Positions 19,056-27,987 of a DNA stretch of 64,000 nucleotides are shown here, piece by piece. The stretch's first letter is position 1. Each line of letters starts with the position of its first letter. The translations under genes and the position numbers were made by a program. The notes under the pieces were generated by a model. The model saw nothing but the letters and a program-made list of their open reading frames with translations. It was not told the DNA's origin and did not search any database. The stretch is from Diacronema lutheri (Eukaryota > Haptophyta > Pavlovophyceae > Pavlovales > Pavlovaceae): assembly GCA_019448385.1 (NCBI GenBank), contig JAGTXO010000008.1, positions 682,001 through 746,000 on the forward strand. Reading direction: 5' to 3'.

Positions 19056-19110
19056 CGTGGCACTGCTCGGCGGCTTTTAAAAGTTCGGGATTCCGATCGC
19101 AGCAATCAGC
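19056..19110. promoter_or_regulatory. 55-bp bidirectional promoter with TTTTAAAA
   Basis: Only 55 bp separate the ATGs of the rubredoxin (19055, minus) and RPE (19111, plus) genes. TTTTAAAA at 19075-19082 lies 20 nt from the first and 28 nt from the second. Both encode plastid proteins, so co-regulation is plausible. The spacing leaves room only for extremely short 5' UTRs. Confidence 0.65.
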
Positions 19111-20048
19111 ATGTTTACGCTGCTGTCGACTTCGCTCGCCTTCTCGCCGGCGGCGCGCTCGGCGATGGCGGGCCGCGGCCACGCGGCGTCGGCGGTGTCC
19201 ATGGCGTCGGACTTTTTGATCGCGCCGTCGATCCTCTCTGCGGACTTTGCGCGCCTTGGCGACGAGGTCACAAACGTGCTCGCGTCGGGCGCCGACGTCG
19301 TCCACTTTGACGTGATGGACAACCACTACGTGCCCAACCTCACGATCGGGCCGATGGTTTGCAAGGCGCTGCGCAAACACGGCGTGACGGCCCCTATTGA
19401 CGTGCACCTCATGGTCTCGCCCGTCGACCGCATTATCGGCGACTTTGCCGAGGCGGGCGCGTCGTACATCACGTTCCACCCGGAGGCGACTGGCCATATC
19501 GACCGCTCGCTGCAGCTCGTCAAGTCGCTCGGCTGCAAGTCGGGCCTCGTCTTCAACCCGGCCACGCCACTCGACTGCCTCGAGTACGTGATGGACAAGG
19601 TATGCGCCGCGCGCGCGCGCGCGCGCGCGGTCGGCACGCGCTCGGTCGGCGCGCGCACCGGGGACGTGCGCTCGCGGCGCCCGTCCGTCCACGCCGCGGC
19701 GGTGATTCACGCGGCTCGGTCCTGCGCGCGATGGCGGCGCGGCGCGGCGGGGTCGCGCGCGTGTGCGCGCAGGTCGACATCATCCTGCTGATGAGCGTCA
19801 ACCCTGGCTTTGGCGGCCAGGCGTTCATCCCGGCGACGCTCGACAAGTTGAGGCAGGCGCGCGCGCTCATTGACAAGTCGGGCCGCGACATCCGCCTCGA
19901 GATTGACGGTGGCGTGACGCCCAAGAACATTGGCGAGATCGCCGCCGCCGGTGCCGACATGTTCGTCGCGGGCTCCGCAATCTTCAACACGCCCGACTAC
20001 AAGGCGACGATCGACGTGATGCGCGCCGAGCTCGCAAAGGCCAAGTAA
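19111..20048 (+). CDS. RPE: Plastid ribulose-phosphate 3-epimerase
   Basis: Two exons, 19111-19599 and 19773-20048 (254 aa), intron GTATGC...GCGCAG in phase 0. It interconverts ribulose-5-phosphate and xylulose-5-phosphate in the Calvin cycle and pentose phosphate pathway. The presequence [13 protein letters not shown] carries an ASAF-like LAFSP. TIM-barrel signatures follow: [33 protein letters not shown] (metal-binding His/Asp), [24 protein letters not shown] and [10 protein letters not shown]. The residues expected for metal and phosphate binding are visible. The intron is strongly GC-rich with (CG)n runs. Confidence 0.96.
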
Positions 20049-20373
20049 GCAGGCGCCGCCCAAATAGGTGCGCCGCCCGGTCAACCATCGCCATTGTCTG
20101 GTCGTCGGTGCTGCATGGCTGGGGTGCTCAACGTGCCGCATGCCACGTGCCCTCGTGGCGGCGACGTGGCCTGTGGCGCGAGCACAGTCACACGCACTCT
20201 CGCGCTTGACAAAAGTTAGCCTGGCGGTCGCGCCGCGTAGGTCGACAGCCGACCGGCCGGGGCGCCGCTGGCGCTAGCGGAGATGTGACTCCCCTCTGTC
20301 TCACAATTCCCGCGCTTTTCTCGCGCCCGGGGCGTGGGTTCGGCCGAGAGGAGGCGCGGCGCGCACGACGACG
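20049..20373. other. Intergenic region
   Basis: 325 bp between the RPE stop and the next ATG. GC-rich, with short imperfect inverted words (for example CATGCCACGTG near 20,149). No ORF or recognisable RNA. Confidence 0.5.
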
Positions 20374-21042
20374 ATGAGCGAGATGAGCGAGTACGAGAGA
20401 GCGCGACTGGCGAACATCGCGCAGAACTGCGCCATGCTCACCCAGCTTGGTCTAGCACGCGGCAACAAGCCGGAGCGCATGCCTGTCGCGCCGCGCAAGC
20501 GCGAGCGCAATCCCGAGGACGCGACGCTGCGGCGCGCCTCACCGCGGCTGGCCGCCGCCTCGCCGCGTCGCCCGCTTGCTGGCAACGACGGCACATTTTC
20601 GACGCCACCGCCAGTTTTGGCCATGTCCAAGCCGCGCCGTGCGCCGACCGCGCGACCCGCGCTCCTCAGCGAAGCGGGCTCGGCCCGTTGGCTGGTCGAT
20701 ATGGAGGCGTTCTTGCACGACGCGGACGCCTACCTCAGGTTCTGGAGTTCCATGCCCTCGAAGCAGAACGTGCGCGCGGTCATGCGCCAGCTCACTACGA
20801 TGGCGAGCGGCGTGGGCATCGAGCACCCTTGGCAGAAGGGCGCGCCGTCCTTCATGGCTGGCGAGCCGCTCACGCTGGACCGCGACGCAGGAGAGCTCCT
20901 CACCGCGGCGAGCGCCTGGCTCGCCACGCACGGTGAGGACACGAGTCACGGCTGGTTGCTCACGCACCCGCTCAAGAAGCTGCAGGCCTTCCAGCTCTTC
21001 CTGTGCGATGGCCACCGCAACCTCGGCGCCCACCTCGAGTGA
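20374..21042 (+). CDS. Small protein with YxRxxNIxxN motif
   Basis: 222 residues from ATG 20374. The N-terminus SEYERARLANIAQNCAMLTQ matches a short motif (SxYExxRxxNIxxNxxxLxxLGL) found at the N-termini of several nuclear proteins, such as WDR76-like and CDCA7-like ones. A basic Arg/Pro-rich linker (VAPRKRERNPED) follows. The C-terminal half is predicted helical: WLVDMEAFLHDADAYLRFWS, HPWQKGAPSFMAG, LKKLQAFQLFLCDGHRNLG. A nuclear or chromatin role is only a suggestion from the motif. Single exon; the product is unnamed. Confidence 0.6.
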   Translation: MSEMSEYERARLANIAQNCAMLTQLGLARGNKPERMPVAPRKRERNPEDATLRRASPRLAAASPRRPLAGNDGTFSTPPPVLAMSKPRRAPTARPALLSEAGSARWLVDMEAFLHDADAYLRFWSSMPSKQNVRAVMRQLTTMASGVGIEHPWQKGAPSFMAGEPLTLDRDAGELLTAASAWLATHGEDTSHGWLLTHPLKKLQAFQLFLCDGHRNLGAHLE

Positions 21043-21109
21043 GCGGGCGTGCGCGCGCGCGCGCTAGCCGACTGTGTGAGCCAATGAAACGAGCTGGCTC
21101 AGCTCGTTG

Positions 21110-21580
21110 TCACCACGCCCAGAGGCGAAGCAACGGGGTCATGCACTCCTTCAGCACCCACGTGTACGTCAGCACCCACCACTTCGCCACCGCGTACCCG
21201 CATCCAGCGCCCTCCTCAAGCGCTTGCCTGTCCTTTGCGAGCGCGGCCATGGCCATGAGCTGCACGAAAAGCGGGCCGATGCAGGGGAGGAGGAGGACGC
21301 GGACAAGATTCAAGACGAGCCAGACGAGGAGACCGTACGCCCAGACGAGGAGTGCGAGCGGAATGAGCACGAGCTTCATCGCAAACTTTTGGCACGGCTC
21401 CACGCGTGGCTCGTCCTCCGGCGTCTGCGCGGGCGTGCGCTTGAGGGTGATGCAGCCAAAGACGATTGGCGGTGGTGGGGGCGTGTTGACCTTCACAGAG
21501 AGCTCCTTGGCCTTCGTCACGATCTCGCCCGCCTTTACCCGCGCCGCGGTGATCGGGTTGACCGAGCCCACCGGTGCCAT
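21110..21580 (-). CDS. Unknown integral membrane protein
   Basis: 156 residues from the first in-frame ATG (21580); upstream codons in this frame reach back only to non-ATG starts. After a soluble N-terminus with a five-Pro run there is a long hydrophobic hairpin (KLVLIPLALLVWAYG, WLVLNLVRVLLLPCIGPLF) and a third amphipathic segment (AVAKWWVLTYTWVL). I do not recognise the family. It is divergent from the PDK1-like kinase, with 57 bp between ATGs, and converges on the gene ending at 21042. Confidence 0.55.
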   Translation of the reverse strand: MAPVGSVNPITAARVKAGEIVTKAKELSVKVNTPPPPPIVFGCITLKRTPAQTPEDEPRVEPCQKFAMKLVLIPLALLVWAYGLLVWLVLNLVRVLLLPCIGPLFVQLMAMAALAKDRQALEEGAGCGYAVAKWWVLTYTWVLKECMTPLLRLWAW

Positions 21581-21637
21581 GTTGTCGGACCACCCACCGA
21601 AAGTCACCGAAACGACCGCGAAACCGTGCTGTGCGCG
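21581..21637. promoter_or_regulatory. 57-bp divergent promoter, membrane protein / PDK1-like kinase
   Basis: Two divergent ATGs are 57 bp apart. Unlike other divergent promoters in the window it lacks a TTTTAAAA or other AT-rich block; it contains GAAACGACCGCGAAACCG. Confidence 0.45.
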
Positions 21638-23654
21638 ATGGCGGAGGCTGTTGCGAAATACGGGCTCAGCGTGACGGTGCAGCGCGCCGCGCGCGCTCAG
21701 TCGGCGCGCGCCTGCGGCTCACGCGGCGTGGCCGCCTGGTGCTTACGCACGCGCACGCTGGCGCGGCGCGCAGGTCCTGCTCGCTGAGCGTGGCTGCGAG
21801 CGGACGCACTGGCAGACGCTCGCGTCGGAGGACGTGCGCGCCAAGCTGCAGCCGACGCCCTCCGCGGCGGATGGGAGCGTCGCGCCGGCCAAGCCGCAGG
21901 CGCGGAGGCCCGACGCAATTCGCGTGCAACTCTCCGATTTTGAGCTCGGCCGCGTGCTCGGCGAAGGCAACTACTCGCGCGTCTTCCTGGCGACGTGGCG
22001 CTCGACCGGCGAGAAGGTCGCCGTCAAGCTGATCGAGAAGAAGAAGGTAGAGCGGTTCAAGAAGCAGGCGGAGCCGCTGATGGAGAAGCACGTGCTCTCA
22101 ATTACCTCGCACCCTTCTATCGTCCGCCTTCTCCACACATTCCACGACAGCGCTTGCCTATACATTGTCACCGAGTACGTGCCCGGCGGTGAGCTCTGGA
22201 ATCTCACGCACCGCACCGGCGTGCGCCATTCACTCGGCGCCTTCTACGCGGCGGAGCTGCTCGACGTGCTCGAGTATTTGCACGCGAACAGCGTGCGCGC
22301 GTCGCCGCCGCCGCCACCGCCGCGCGCTGCCCGCCTCGCGCGTGCGTGCCGCCGCCGCCTCAACCTCGCTATTTTTCGCGCCTCTCTCCGTGCGCGCAGA
22401 TCGTCCACCGCGACGTTAAGCCCGAAAACGTGCTCATTGGTGCGAACGGGCACATCAAGCTGATTGATTTTGGCACCGCCAAGACGCTCGGCGACGACGC
22501 GCGCGACACGGCCGGCAACTTCAAGTTTGGGCGGGTAGGCGCGCGTACGTCTGCATGCCCGGGAGCGAGGGCCCAGGAGAGGCGCGAGGGCTGAGGGGAG
22601 GCGCGAGGGCTGAGGGGAGGCGCGAGGGCTGAGGGTAGGCGCGGCGCTCAGCCGTCGCTGCGCGCGCAAGCTTCCCCGCGCAGAACTTCAAGGAGTTCGT
22701 GGGCACGGCTGAGTACATGCCGCCCGAGGCGATCAACAACAAGCCCGCTGACTTTCGCGCCGATTTGTGGTCGTTTGGCGGCACGCTCTACCATCTTGTC
22801 ACCGGCCATCCGCCATTTAAGGGCCCGTCAGAATACCTCACGTTCAAGCGCGTGCTCGAGCTGAAGTACAGGTGCCCCGTCGGCATGCCGGACGACGCGC
22901 GCGACCTCATCCACCGCCTGCTCCGCCTCGAGCCGCGCGAGCGCCTGGGCGGAGGCGACGGCCGCGCCGACAGGCACGCGGCAATCAAGGCGCACGCCTA
23001 CTTCCGCGAGATCGATTGGAGCGTGCCGCTCCACGCGCAGCGGCTGCCATCGCCGACGCTCGTCGAGCTCGCGACGCCGGGTGCGGCCAAACGGCTCCGC
23101 GAGTTCGGTGGCGCGGCGCTGCCCGCACCCGTCGAGCCGCCGCCGCTGCCACCGCCGGCCGCGCGCAAACGGCGCCGCGGACCGACCGACGCTGAGCTCG
23201 CGCAGCACGCCGCCGCGTGCGCCGAGCGCGAGCAGCGCGTCGCCGACCGCGCGTCCGCGGTCCTGCGGATCGTCGGTGCGGGCGCGGTAGCCGCTGCGGT
23301 GCGCGGCGCGCCCTACGACGTACGCAGGCGCATCGCGCTCCACCTCGACGTGCGCGAGCAGCTGAGCGAAGAGGTGCGCAAGCGCGCGCTTCCGCGCGCG
23401 CGCGCCATTTGGGTGGGTGAAAAAGCGCACCCCGTCGCGCGAGCGGCGCCAGGCTGCGCGCACGCGAAGGGGCGCGCGCTGAGACGATCGTGCCGCGCGC
23501 GTGCGCGCGCACGCGCCGCCCCCCGCAGCTGCGCGTCGCGCTGCAGATGCCCGAGCCCGAGCCCGAGATTGTCGACGAGATCGAGCCGCTGCCGGACAGC
23601 GGCGACGAGGGGTCTGCGTCCGAGTCGGAGGAAGTGAGCGAGCCGTGCAAGTGA
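21638..23654 (+). CDS. PDK1-like AGC protein kinase
   Basis: Five exons: 21638-21670, 21774-22292, 22400-22534, 22684-23373, 23529-23654 (500 aa), all phase 0. Kinase landmarks: GEGNYSRVFLA (Gly loop), VAVKLIEKKK (Lys), IVHRDVKPENVLI (catalytic loop), LIDFGTAKTLG (DFG) and EFVGTAEYMPPEA, where PPE replaces APE. DFGTAK and FVGTAEY are characteristic of 3-phosphoinositide-dependent kinase 1, the activator of other AGC kinases. No PH domain is seen; the C-terminus is acidic (MPEPEPEIVDEIEPLPDSGDE). Exons 3 and 4 both contain AACTTCAAG next to the intron, so that junction is the least certain. Confidence 0.85.
22581..22637 (+). repeat. 19-bp tandem repeat in kinase intron
   Basis: Three consecutive copies of GGCGCGAGGGCTGAGGGGA (the last with T for the penultimate G) fill much of the third intron of the PDK1-like gene. 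Confidence 0.85.
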
Positions 23655-24259
23655 GCTCTGCACACCCTGTTCTCACAGAGCTTAGGGTCTTGTACGGCTG
23701 TGCATGGTTTGCCCGTGGTGGCCACCACGTTCATCATGTGCGTGCGCACAGTTGGCATGCCCACGCCTGCTCATTGGCAAGGCGAGAAAGTCGCCGCCGG
23801 CGCGCCGATGGGCGCCGCGGCGCTGTCGAACACGCCGCCCATCGGCGCGCGGCGCCGCGCGCTCGGCTGTGCGTTCCGGCGGCCTTGTGCATGATGCACA
23901 TCACGGCCGACGCGCGCCACAGATCGCTGCACCGAGCGGATGTGGCACCGATCGCCACGCCTCGCAGCGCTGCACATCGCAAGACCGCTCCGCGCACAGG
24001 ACGACATCGTCGTCCATCGCGCGGCGAAGCCCCACAAAGTGACATCGCGTCCCTTTCGACCATCGGAGAGGACGCCGTGCGGCGGATGGGCGAAGGCGCC
24101 GACCTAGTTTGCGGTCATTGTCAAGGACAATCATGTGAACACGCTGTGCGGCGCTGAGGCAACGCGCCAGCTGCGCGAGCTCGGCTGCCCTGCGCCCGCG
24201 TGGTGGAGTGTTGCTTGGTCGATGTGGTGCGACATCCTTGGCCGTTGCCGCGAATAAAT
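23655..24259. other. Intergenic region with 14-bp inverted repeat
   Basis: 605 bp between the kinase stop and the prolyl hydroxylase ATG. CGCGCCGATGGGCG (23801-23814) and CGCCCATCGGCGCG (23836-23849) form a perfect 14-bp inverted repeat with a 21-nt spacer. AATAAAT directly precedes the next ATG. No ORF with coding character was seen. Confidence 0.6.
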
Positions 24260-25618
24260 ATGAAGGCCAAGGCGCCGAGCGGCGGCGCCTCGCGGGCGCG
24301 GCACGTGGGCGCACTGTGCGCGGCGGCGTGCGCGCTGCTCGCGGCGAGGCACTACGGCCTCGGCTTGAGCGGCGTGCAAACCCTGCCGCTCGAGGCGTCC
24401 GGGGAGAGCGGCGGCGCGCGCGACGTGGAACCCGGCGCGATCGCGGCGCACGTGCGCCAGGTGCGCGTGGACGCGGCGTCGGCGCTGCCGTGCGATGACA
24501 CGTCAACCGATTGCGTTGCGTGGGCGCGCAGCGGCGAGTGCTCTGCCAACCCGGCGTTCATGCTCGAGGGGTGCAAAGCCTCGTGCGGCCTATGCGGCGC
24601 CGAGCGCGACGCGCGCACGCCCAGCGGCTCGTCCGCCCCACCGGCCGACGAGTGCAAGGACCTGCACGACATGTGCGCCACCTGGGCATCGATCGGCGAG
24701 TGCAACAGCAATCCGTCCTTCATGACCGCGCAGTGCCGTGTCGCGTGCCGCCTCTGCCAGTCCGCAGACTGCCGCGACTCACGCGACGACTGCGCCGAGC
24801 TCGCGCGCGATGGCGGGTGCTACTCACGCGCGTCGATGCGGCGCGAGTGCGCGTGGACGTGCGTGAGCTGCGCGGCGCGCGACGTGCCCAAGTGCGCGCG
24901 CGACCGCTCCATCCCGCCCGCCGCCGTGCGCGGCTCGGTCGAAACGCTCTTCTCGCGGCTCGCGGCCATGCCCTCGACCGACGGCAGCGCGGCCAGCGCG
25001 GTGCGCGTGCACTCGGCGTCGCCGTGGGTCGTAACAATCGACAACTTCCTCTCACCCGCCGAGGCTGACGCGCTGCTCGCCGCGGGCGGCACTGACTGGA
25101 CCCGCTCGCTCGCGGGCGACGGCGTGCAGCAAGTGCGCACGTCGTCGACGTCGTGGTGCCGCGCGCGGTGCCTCGAGGACGAGACCGTGCAGGCGGTGCA
25201 ACGGCGGGTTGAGGCGCTCACCGGCGTGCCCGTCGAGAACGCCGAGTACATGCAGGTGCTCAGGTACGAGCCCGGCCAGTTCTACAAGGTGCACCACGAC
25301 CAGAACAGCCCGCGCGCATCGGCGTGGGGTCCAAGGCTGTACACTTTTTTTATGTATCTCTCCGACGTGGAGGCGGGCGGCGGCACACACTTCCCGCGGC
25401 TCAACATCACGGTCGAGCCGGCGAAAGGGCGCGCTCTGCTCTGGACGTCCGTGCTCGACGAGGATCCGTACGAGCGCGACGACCGCACTGACCACGAGGC
25501 GCTCGACGTCATCGCGGGCGTCAAGTACGCGGCCAATTATTGGCTGCACATGTTCCCGTTCCGCTCGATCTCGGACCTCGGCTGCGACAACGCGCCGTAC
25601 ATGAACAACTGGGTGTGA
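24260..25618 (+). CDS. Prolyl 4-hydroxylase with three ShKT domains
   Basis: 452 residues. An N-terminal signal anchor (VGALCAAACALLAARHYGLG) is followed by three six-Cys ShKT modules at about residues 75-190 (DDTSTDCVAWARSGEC ... CKASCGLC; CKDLHDMCATW...CRLC; CRDSRDDCAELARDGGC...CVSC). The 2-oxoglutarate/Fe(II) dioxygenase domain follows. Iron ligands are visible in FYKVHHDQN (HxD) and the His of RTDHEALDV; the Lys of GVKYAANYWLH binds 2-oxoglutarate. It hydroxylates peptidyl proline in the secretory pathway, for cell-wall or scale glycoproteins in algae. Single exon. A 124-bp dispersed repeat starts at its stop codon. Confidence 0.9.
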   Translation: MKAKAPSGGASRARHVGALCAAACALLAARHYGLGLSGVQTLPLEASGESGGARDVEPGAIAAHVRQVRVDAASALPCDDTSTDCVAWARSGECSANPAFMLEGCKASCGLCGAERDARTPSGSSAPPADECKDLHDMCATWASIGECNSNPSFMTAQCRVACRLCQSADCRDSRDDCAELARDGGCYSRASMRRECAWTCVSCAARDVPKCARDRSIPPAAVRGSVETLFSRLAAMPSTDGSAASAVRVHSASPWVVTIDNFLSPAEADALLAAGGTDWTRSLAGDGVQQVRTSSTSWCRARCLEDETVQAVQRRVEALTGVPVENAEYMQVLRYEPGQFYKVHHDQNSPRASAWGPRLYTFFMYLSDVEAGGGTHFPRLNITVEPAKGRALLWTSVLDEDPYERDDRTDHEALDVIAGVKYAANYWLHMFPFRSISDLGCDNAPYMNNWV

Positions 25619-25740
25619 CGCTGCCATGCCTGTGACGCACCGGGGCGCAAAGAGGGTCGAGCACACGCGTGCGAGCGGGTCAAAGTTCGCGTTCCAGCAC
25701 GTTGCCACGTCAGCCGGCGGCAACCGTGCCGACTCCTCAT
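25617..25740 (+). repeat. 124-bp dispersed repeat, left copy
   Basis: Starts GACGCTGCCATGCCTGTGAC within the prolyl hydroxylase stop codon and ends CGACTCCTCAT. The same 124 bp occurs inverted at 32751-32874 with only about 4 differences by eye. The outer ends show no evident target-site duplication. Confidence 0.88.
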
Positions 25741-25845
25741 CGATCTTGATCCCGTCAACTCGCAGACTGAACACAGTTCTCGCTGAGTTCTGAGTTCTGA
25801 AGTGCGGACGCGTGGCTATGCCGCCACGGAGCGGAGAAGGACGAA

Positions 25846-27339
25846 ATGGCGATCGGCGCACTCATCTGCCTCGCGTCGGGCTTCGTCCGGCCGGCGCTGC
25901 CAACTGCGCGCGGCGCGCCGGCGGTGAGGCCGGTGCACCCTGTCGCTGCGGCGCACGCAATTTCGATGACGGCCACGGCGCAGAAAGTAGGCATTGTCGG
26001 CGCGACCGGCGCGGTCGGCAAGGAGGTCATCGGCGTGCTCGAGAAGCGCGGCTACCCGATGTCGTCGGTCCGACTCTTCGGCTCGGAGCGTTCGGCGGGC
26101 ACGGTGGTGAGCACGTCGCTTGGCGACGTGTCCATTGAGGCTTTCAGCGTCGACGCCGCGCGCCAGACCGACGTCCTCTTCCTGTGCGTGGACGGCTCGT
26201 TTGCGCTCGAGCACGGCGAGAAGCTCGCCGCGCCCGGCGGGCCGCTCGTGATCGACAACTCGTCGGCGTTCCGGCGGGACCCTAAGGTGCCGCTGCTCGT
26301 GCCCGAGATCAACGCGGCGAGCGGCAAGGGCCACCGCCTCATCGCCAACCCCAACTGCACGACCGCGATCCTGCTGATGGCGCTCGCGCCGCTCGTCGCC
26401 CTCTTCGGCGTCAAGCGCGTGATCGTCTCGACGTACCAGGCGGCGAGCGGGGCGGGCGCCGAGGGGATGGCCGAGCTGCAGGAAGGCCTTGCCGCCGGTG
26501 TCGCGGGCAAGCCCTTCACCAACAAGGTGCACCCTCGTGCGCCCTCGCATTGCGCGGCCGCTCGTAGCGCGCGCTGTCGCGCGAGGGCTGCGCGCATCAT
26601 CGCTGCGCAACGCGAGGCGCGCCTGCCGCGCCGCGACGGCCTGTCCGCCACGGTTTCCTTGCCCTTTGCGTCAGCGCCACGCCCCCTTACATGCGCGACC
26701 AGCGTCGCCGCCTTGCATACACCTGATATAGGTGTTTGCACACCCGCTCCCGTACAACGTGATTCCGCACATCGACGTCTTCCAGCCCAACGGCTACACG
26801 AAGGAGGAGATGAAGGTCGCGTGGGAGACGCGCAAGATCCTCGACATGCCGGACCTGCCCGTCTCATGCACGGCCGTGCGCATCCCGACGCTCCGCGCGC
26901 ACTCCGAGGTCTGCGCGACCCTGCGCGCACCCGCGCGCACCCGCGCGCACCCGCGCGCACCCGCGCGCCCCCGCGCGCCCACGAGAGAGGCGCGTGCCCG
27001 TGCCCTCACTTGCCGCGACCTCGCGCGCGCGCGCGCACGTACGCATGCGCCCGGCTCGCGGCGCAGTCGGTGACTATTGAGACTGTGCGGCCGGTCGACC
27101 TGGCCATGGTGCGCGAGATCTTGAGCGCCGCGCCGGGCGTCCGCCTTGTCGACGACCCCGCCGCGAAGAAGTACCCGATGCCGATCACCGCAACCGGCTC
27201 GTACGACGTCGAGGTCGGCCGCTTGCGCAAGAACGAGGTCTTCGGCGAGTGCGGCCTCGACATGTTCGTGTGCGGCGACCAGCTGCTGCGCGGCGCGGCG
27301 CTCAACGCGGTGCTCATCGCCGAGGCCCTCGTCATATAA
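25846..27339 (+). CDS. asd: Aspartate-semialdehyde dehydrogenase, plastid
   Basis: Three exons: 25846-26526, 26732-26908, 27067-27339 (376 aa), all phase 0. It reduces aspartyl phosphate to the semialdehyde on the route to Lys, Thr, Met and Ile. The presequence [16 protein letters not shown] ends in an ASAF-like SGF. Then [18 protein letters not shown] (NADP binding), [21 protein letters not shown] (active-site Cys), [23 protein letters not shown] spanning the first junction, and [14 protein letters not shown] (substrate Arg, His). Introns begin GTGCAC and GTCTGC; the second contains CCCGCGCGCA repeats. The family is certain. Confidence 0.96.
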   Translation: MAIGALICLASGFVRPALPTARGAPAVRPVHPVAAAHAISMTATAQKVGIVGATGAVGKEVIGVLEKRGYPMSSVRLFGSERSAGTVVSTSLGDVSIEAFSVDAARQTDVLFLCVDGSFALEHGEKLAAPGGPLVIDNSSAFRRDPKVPLLVPEINAASGKGHRLIANPNCTTAILLMALAPLVALFGVKRVIVSTYQAASGAGAEGMAELQEGLAAGVAGKPFTNKVHPRAPSHCAAARSARCRARAARIIAAQREARLPRRDGLSATVSLPFASAPRPLTCATSVAALHTPDIGVCTPAPVQRDSAHRRLPAQRLHEGGDEGRVGDAQDPRHAGPARLMHGRAHPDAPRALRGLRDPARTRAHPRAPARTRAPPRAHERGACPCPHLPRPRARARTYACARLAAQSVTIETVRPVDLAMVREILSAAPGVRLVDDPAAKKYPMPITATGSYDVEVGRLRKNEVFGECGLDMFVCGDQLLRGAALNAVLIAEALVI

Positions 27340-27461
27340 AGGGCGCCTGTGCGCCCTATACATGATCGCAACCCTGGCCCCTGCGGTCGGCGCGCGCACG
27401 CGCGCTCTCCTTAGGGGCAGGGGCGCGCTCTCTGGGGCCGCCGCATCCAGAAAGCAACGCT
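27340..27461. other. Spacer downstream of aspartate-semialdehyde dehydrogenase
   Basis: 122 bp after the stop. Starts with GGGCGCCTGTGCGCCC (27339 onward), a short perfect hairpin that may end or stabilise the mRNA. It is followed by structured sequence leading into the hairpin array. Confidence 0.4.
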
Positions 27462-27987
27462 CCCCCGACCAGCTCGGTCGGGGGCCCACAGCTGGGCTCG
27501 CCCAAACTGGGCTCGCCCAAACTGCGGCAGACGATGTGACCTCGTTTGCGTGACGCCGGCGGCCTGTGCCATCGGCGCAAACTCCGAGCAGAGGGGACCG
27601 CACACCTAGTAGCGGCCTGTGCGCGAACGCAGCCGCGCGCGCCTGTGCGCGCGCGATCCGCGGACGCGGTAACCCAAGTGCCCGACCGCCCCGTGCACAC
27701 GCACGGGGCGGATCGGCCCGACGGCCTGCTGCTGGAGGCAAGCAACTTGCCTCCGACAGCAGCGCCGCCGTACGGAGCGTGCAGGTCTGTGCGCCTTGCG
27801 GCGTGGTGGTGGTGCTTGCGCGAGCGCGCGTCGGCAACCGCGGTGCGTGGCGAGCGGAGGAGCTCGCCACGCACCGCGGCCGCGCGCGTCAGCTCGGGCG
27901 CGAGCGAGCGGCGAGGGGGCTGCGCCGCCGGACACGAGCGCGCGGTGCGCGCGCGCGCGCGCTCGTGTCCGGCGGCAGCCCCGTCGC
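27462..27987 (-). ncRNA. Hairpin array 3' of Fanzor: candidate omega/fRNA locus
   Basis: Read from the Fanzor stop codon on the minus strand, five strong hairpins follow. (1) 27987-27911: 20 bp perfect core (27924-27943 with 27957-27976), extended by 6 and 4 bp, starting at the first base after the stop. (2) 27879-27838: 18 bp perfect, 6-nt loop. (3) 27763-27728: 15 bp with a 3-nt bulge. (4) 27716-27682: 11 bp perfect plus 4 bp beyond a 1-nt bulge. (5) 27484-27462: 9 bp, 5-nt loop. In known TnpB/Fanzor loci the guide RNA scaffold is encoded at the 3' end of, and just past, the nuclease gene. Position and structure fit that; transcription is not shown, and transposon-end or mRNA 3'-end structures are alternatives. 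Confidence 0.45.

Noticed and set aside
26909-27066. CCCGCGCGCA repeats as a possible CRISPR-like array
   Set aside because: Simple 10-bp tandem repeat inside an intron with no unique spacers.
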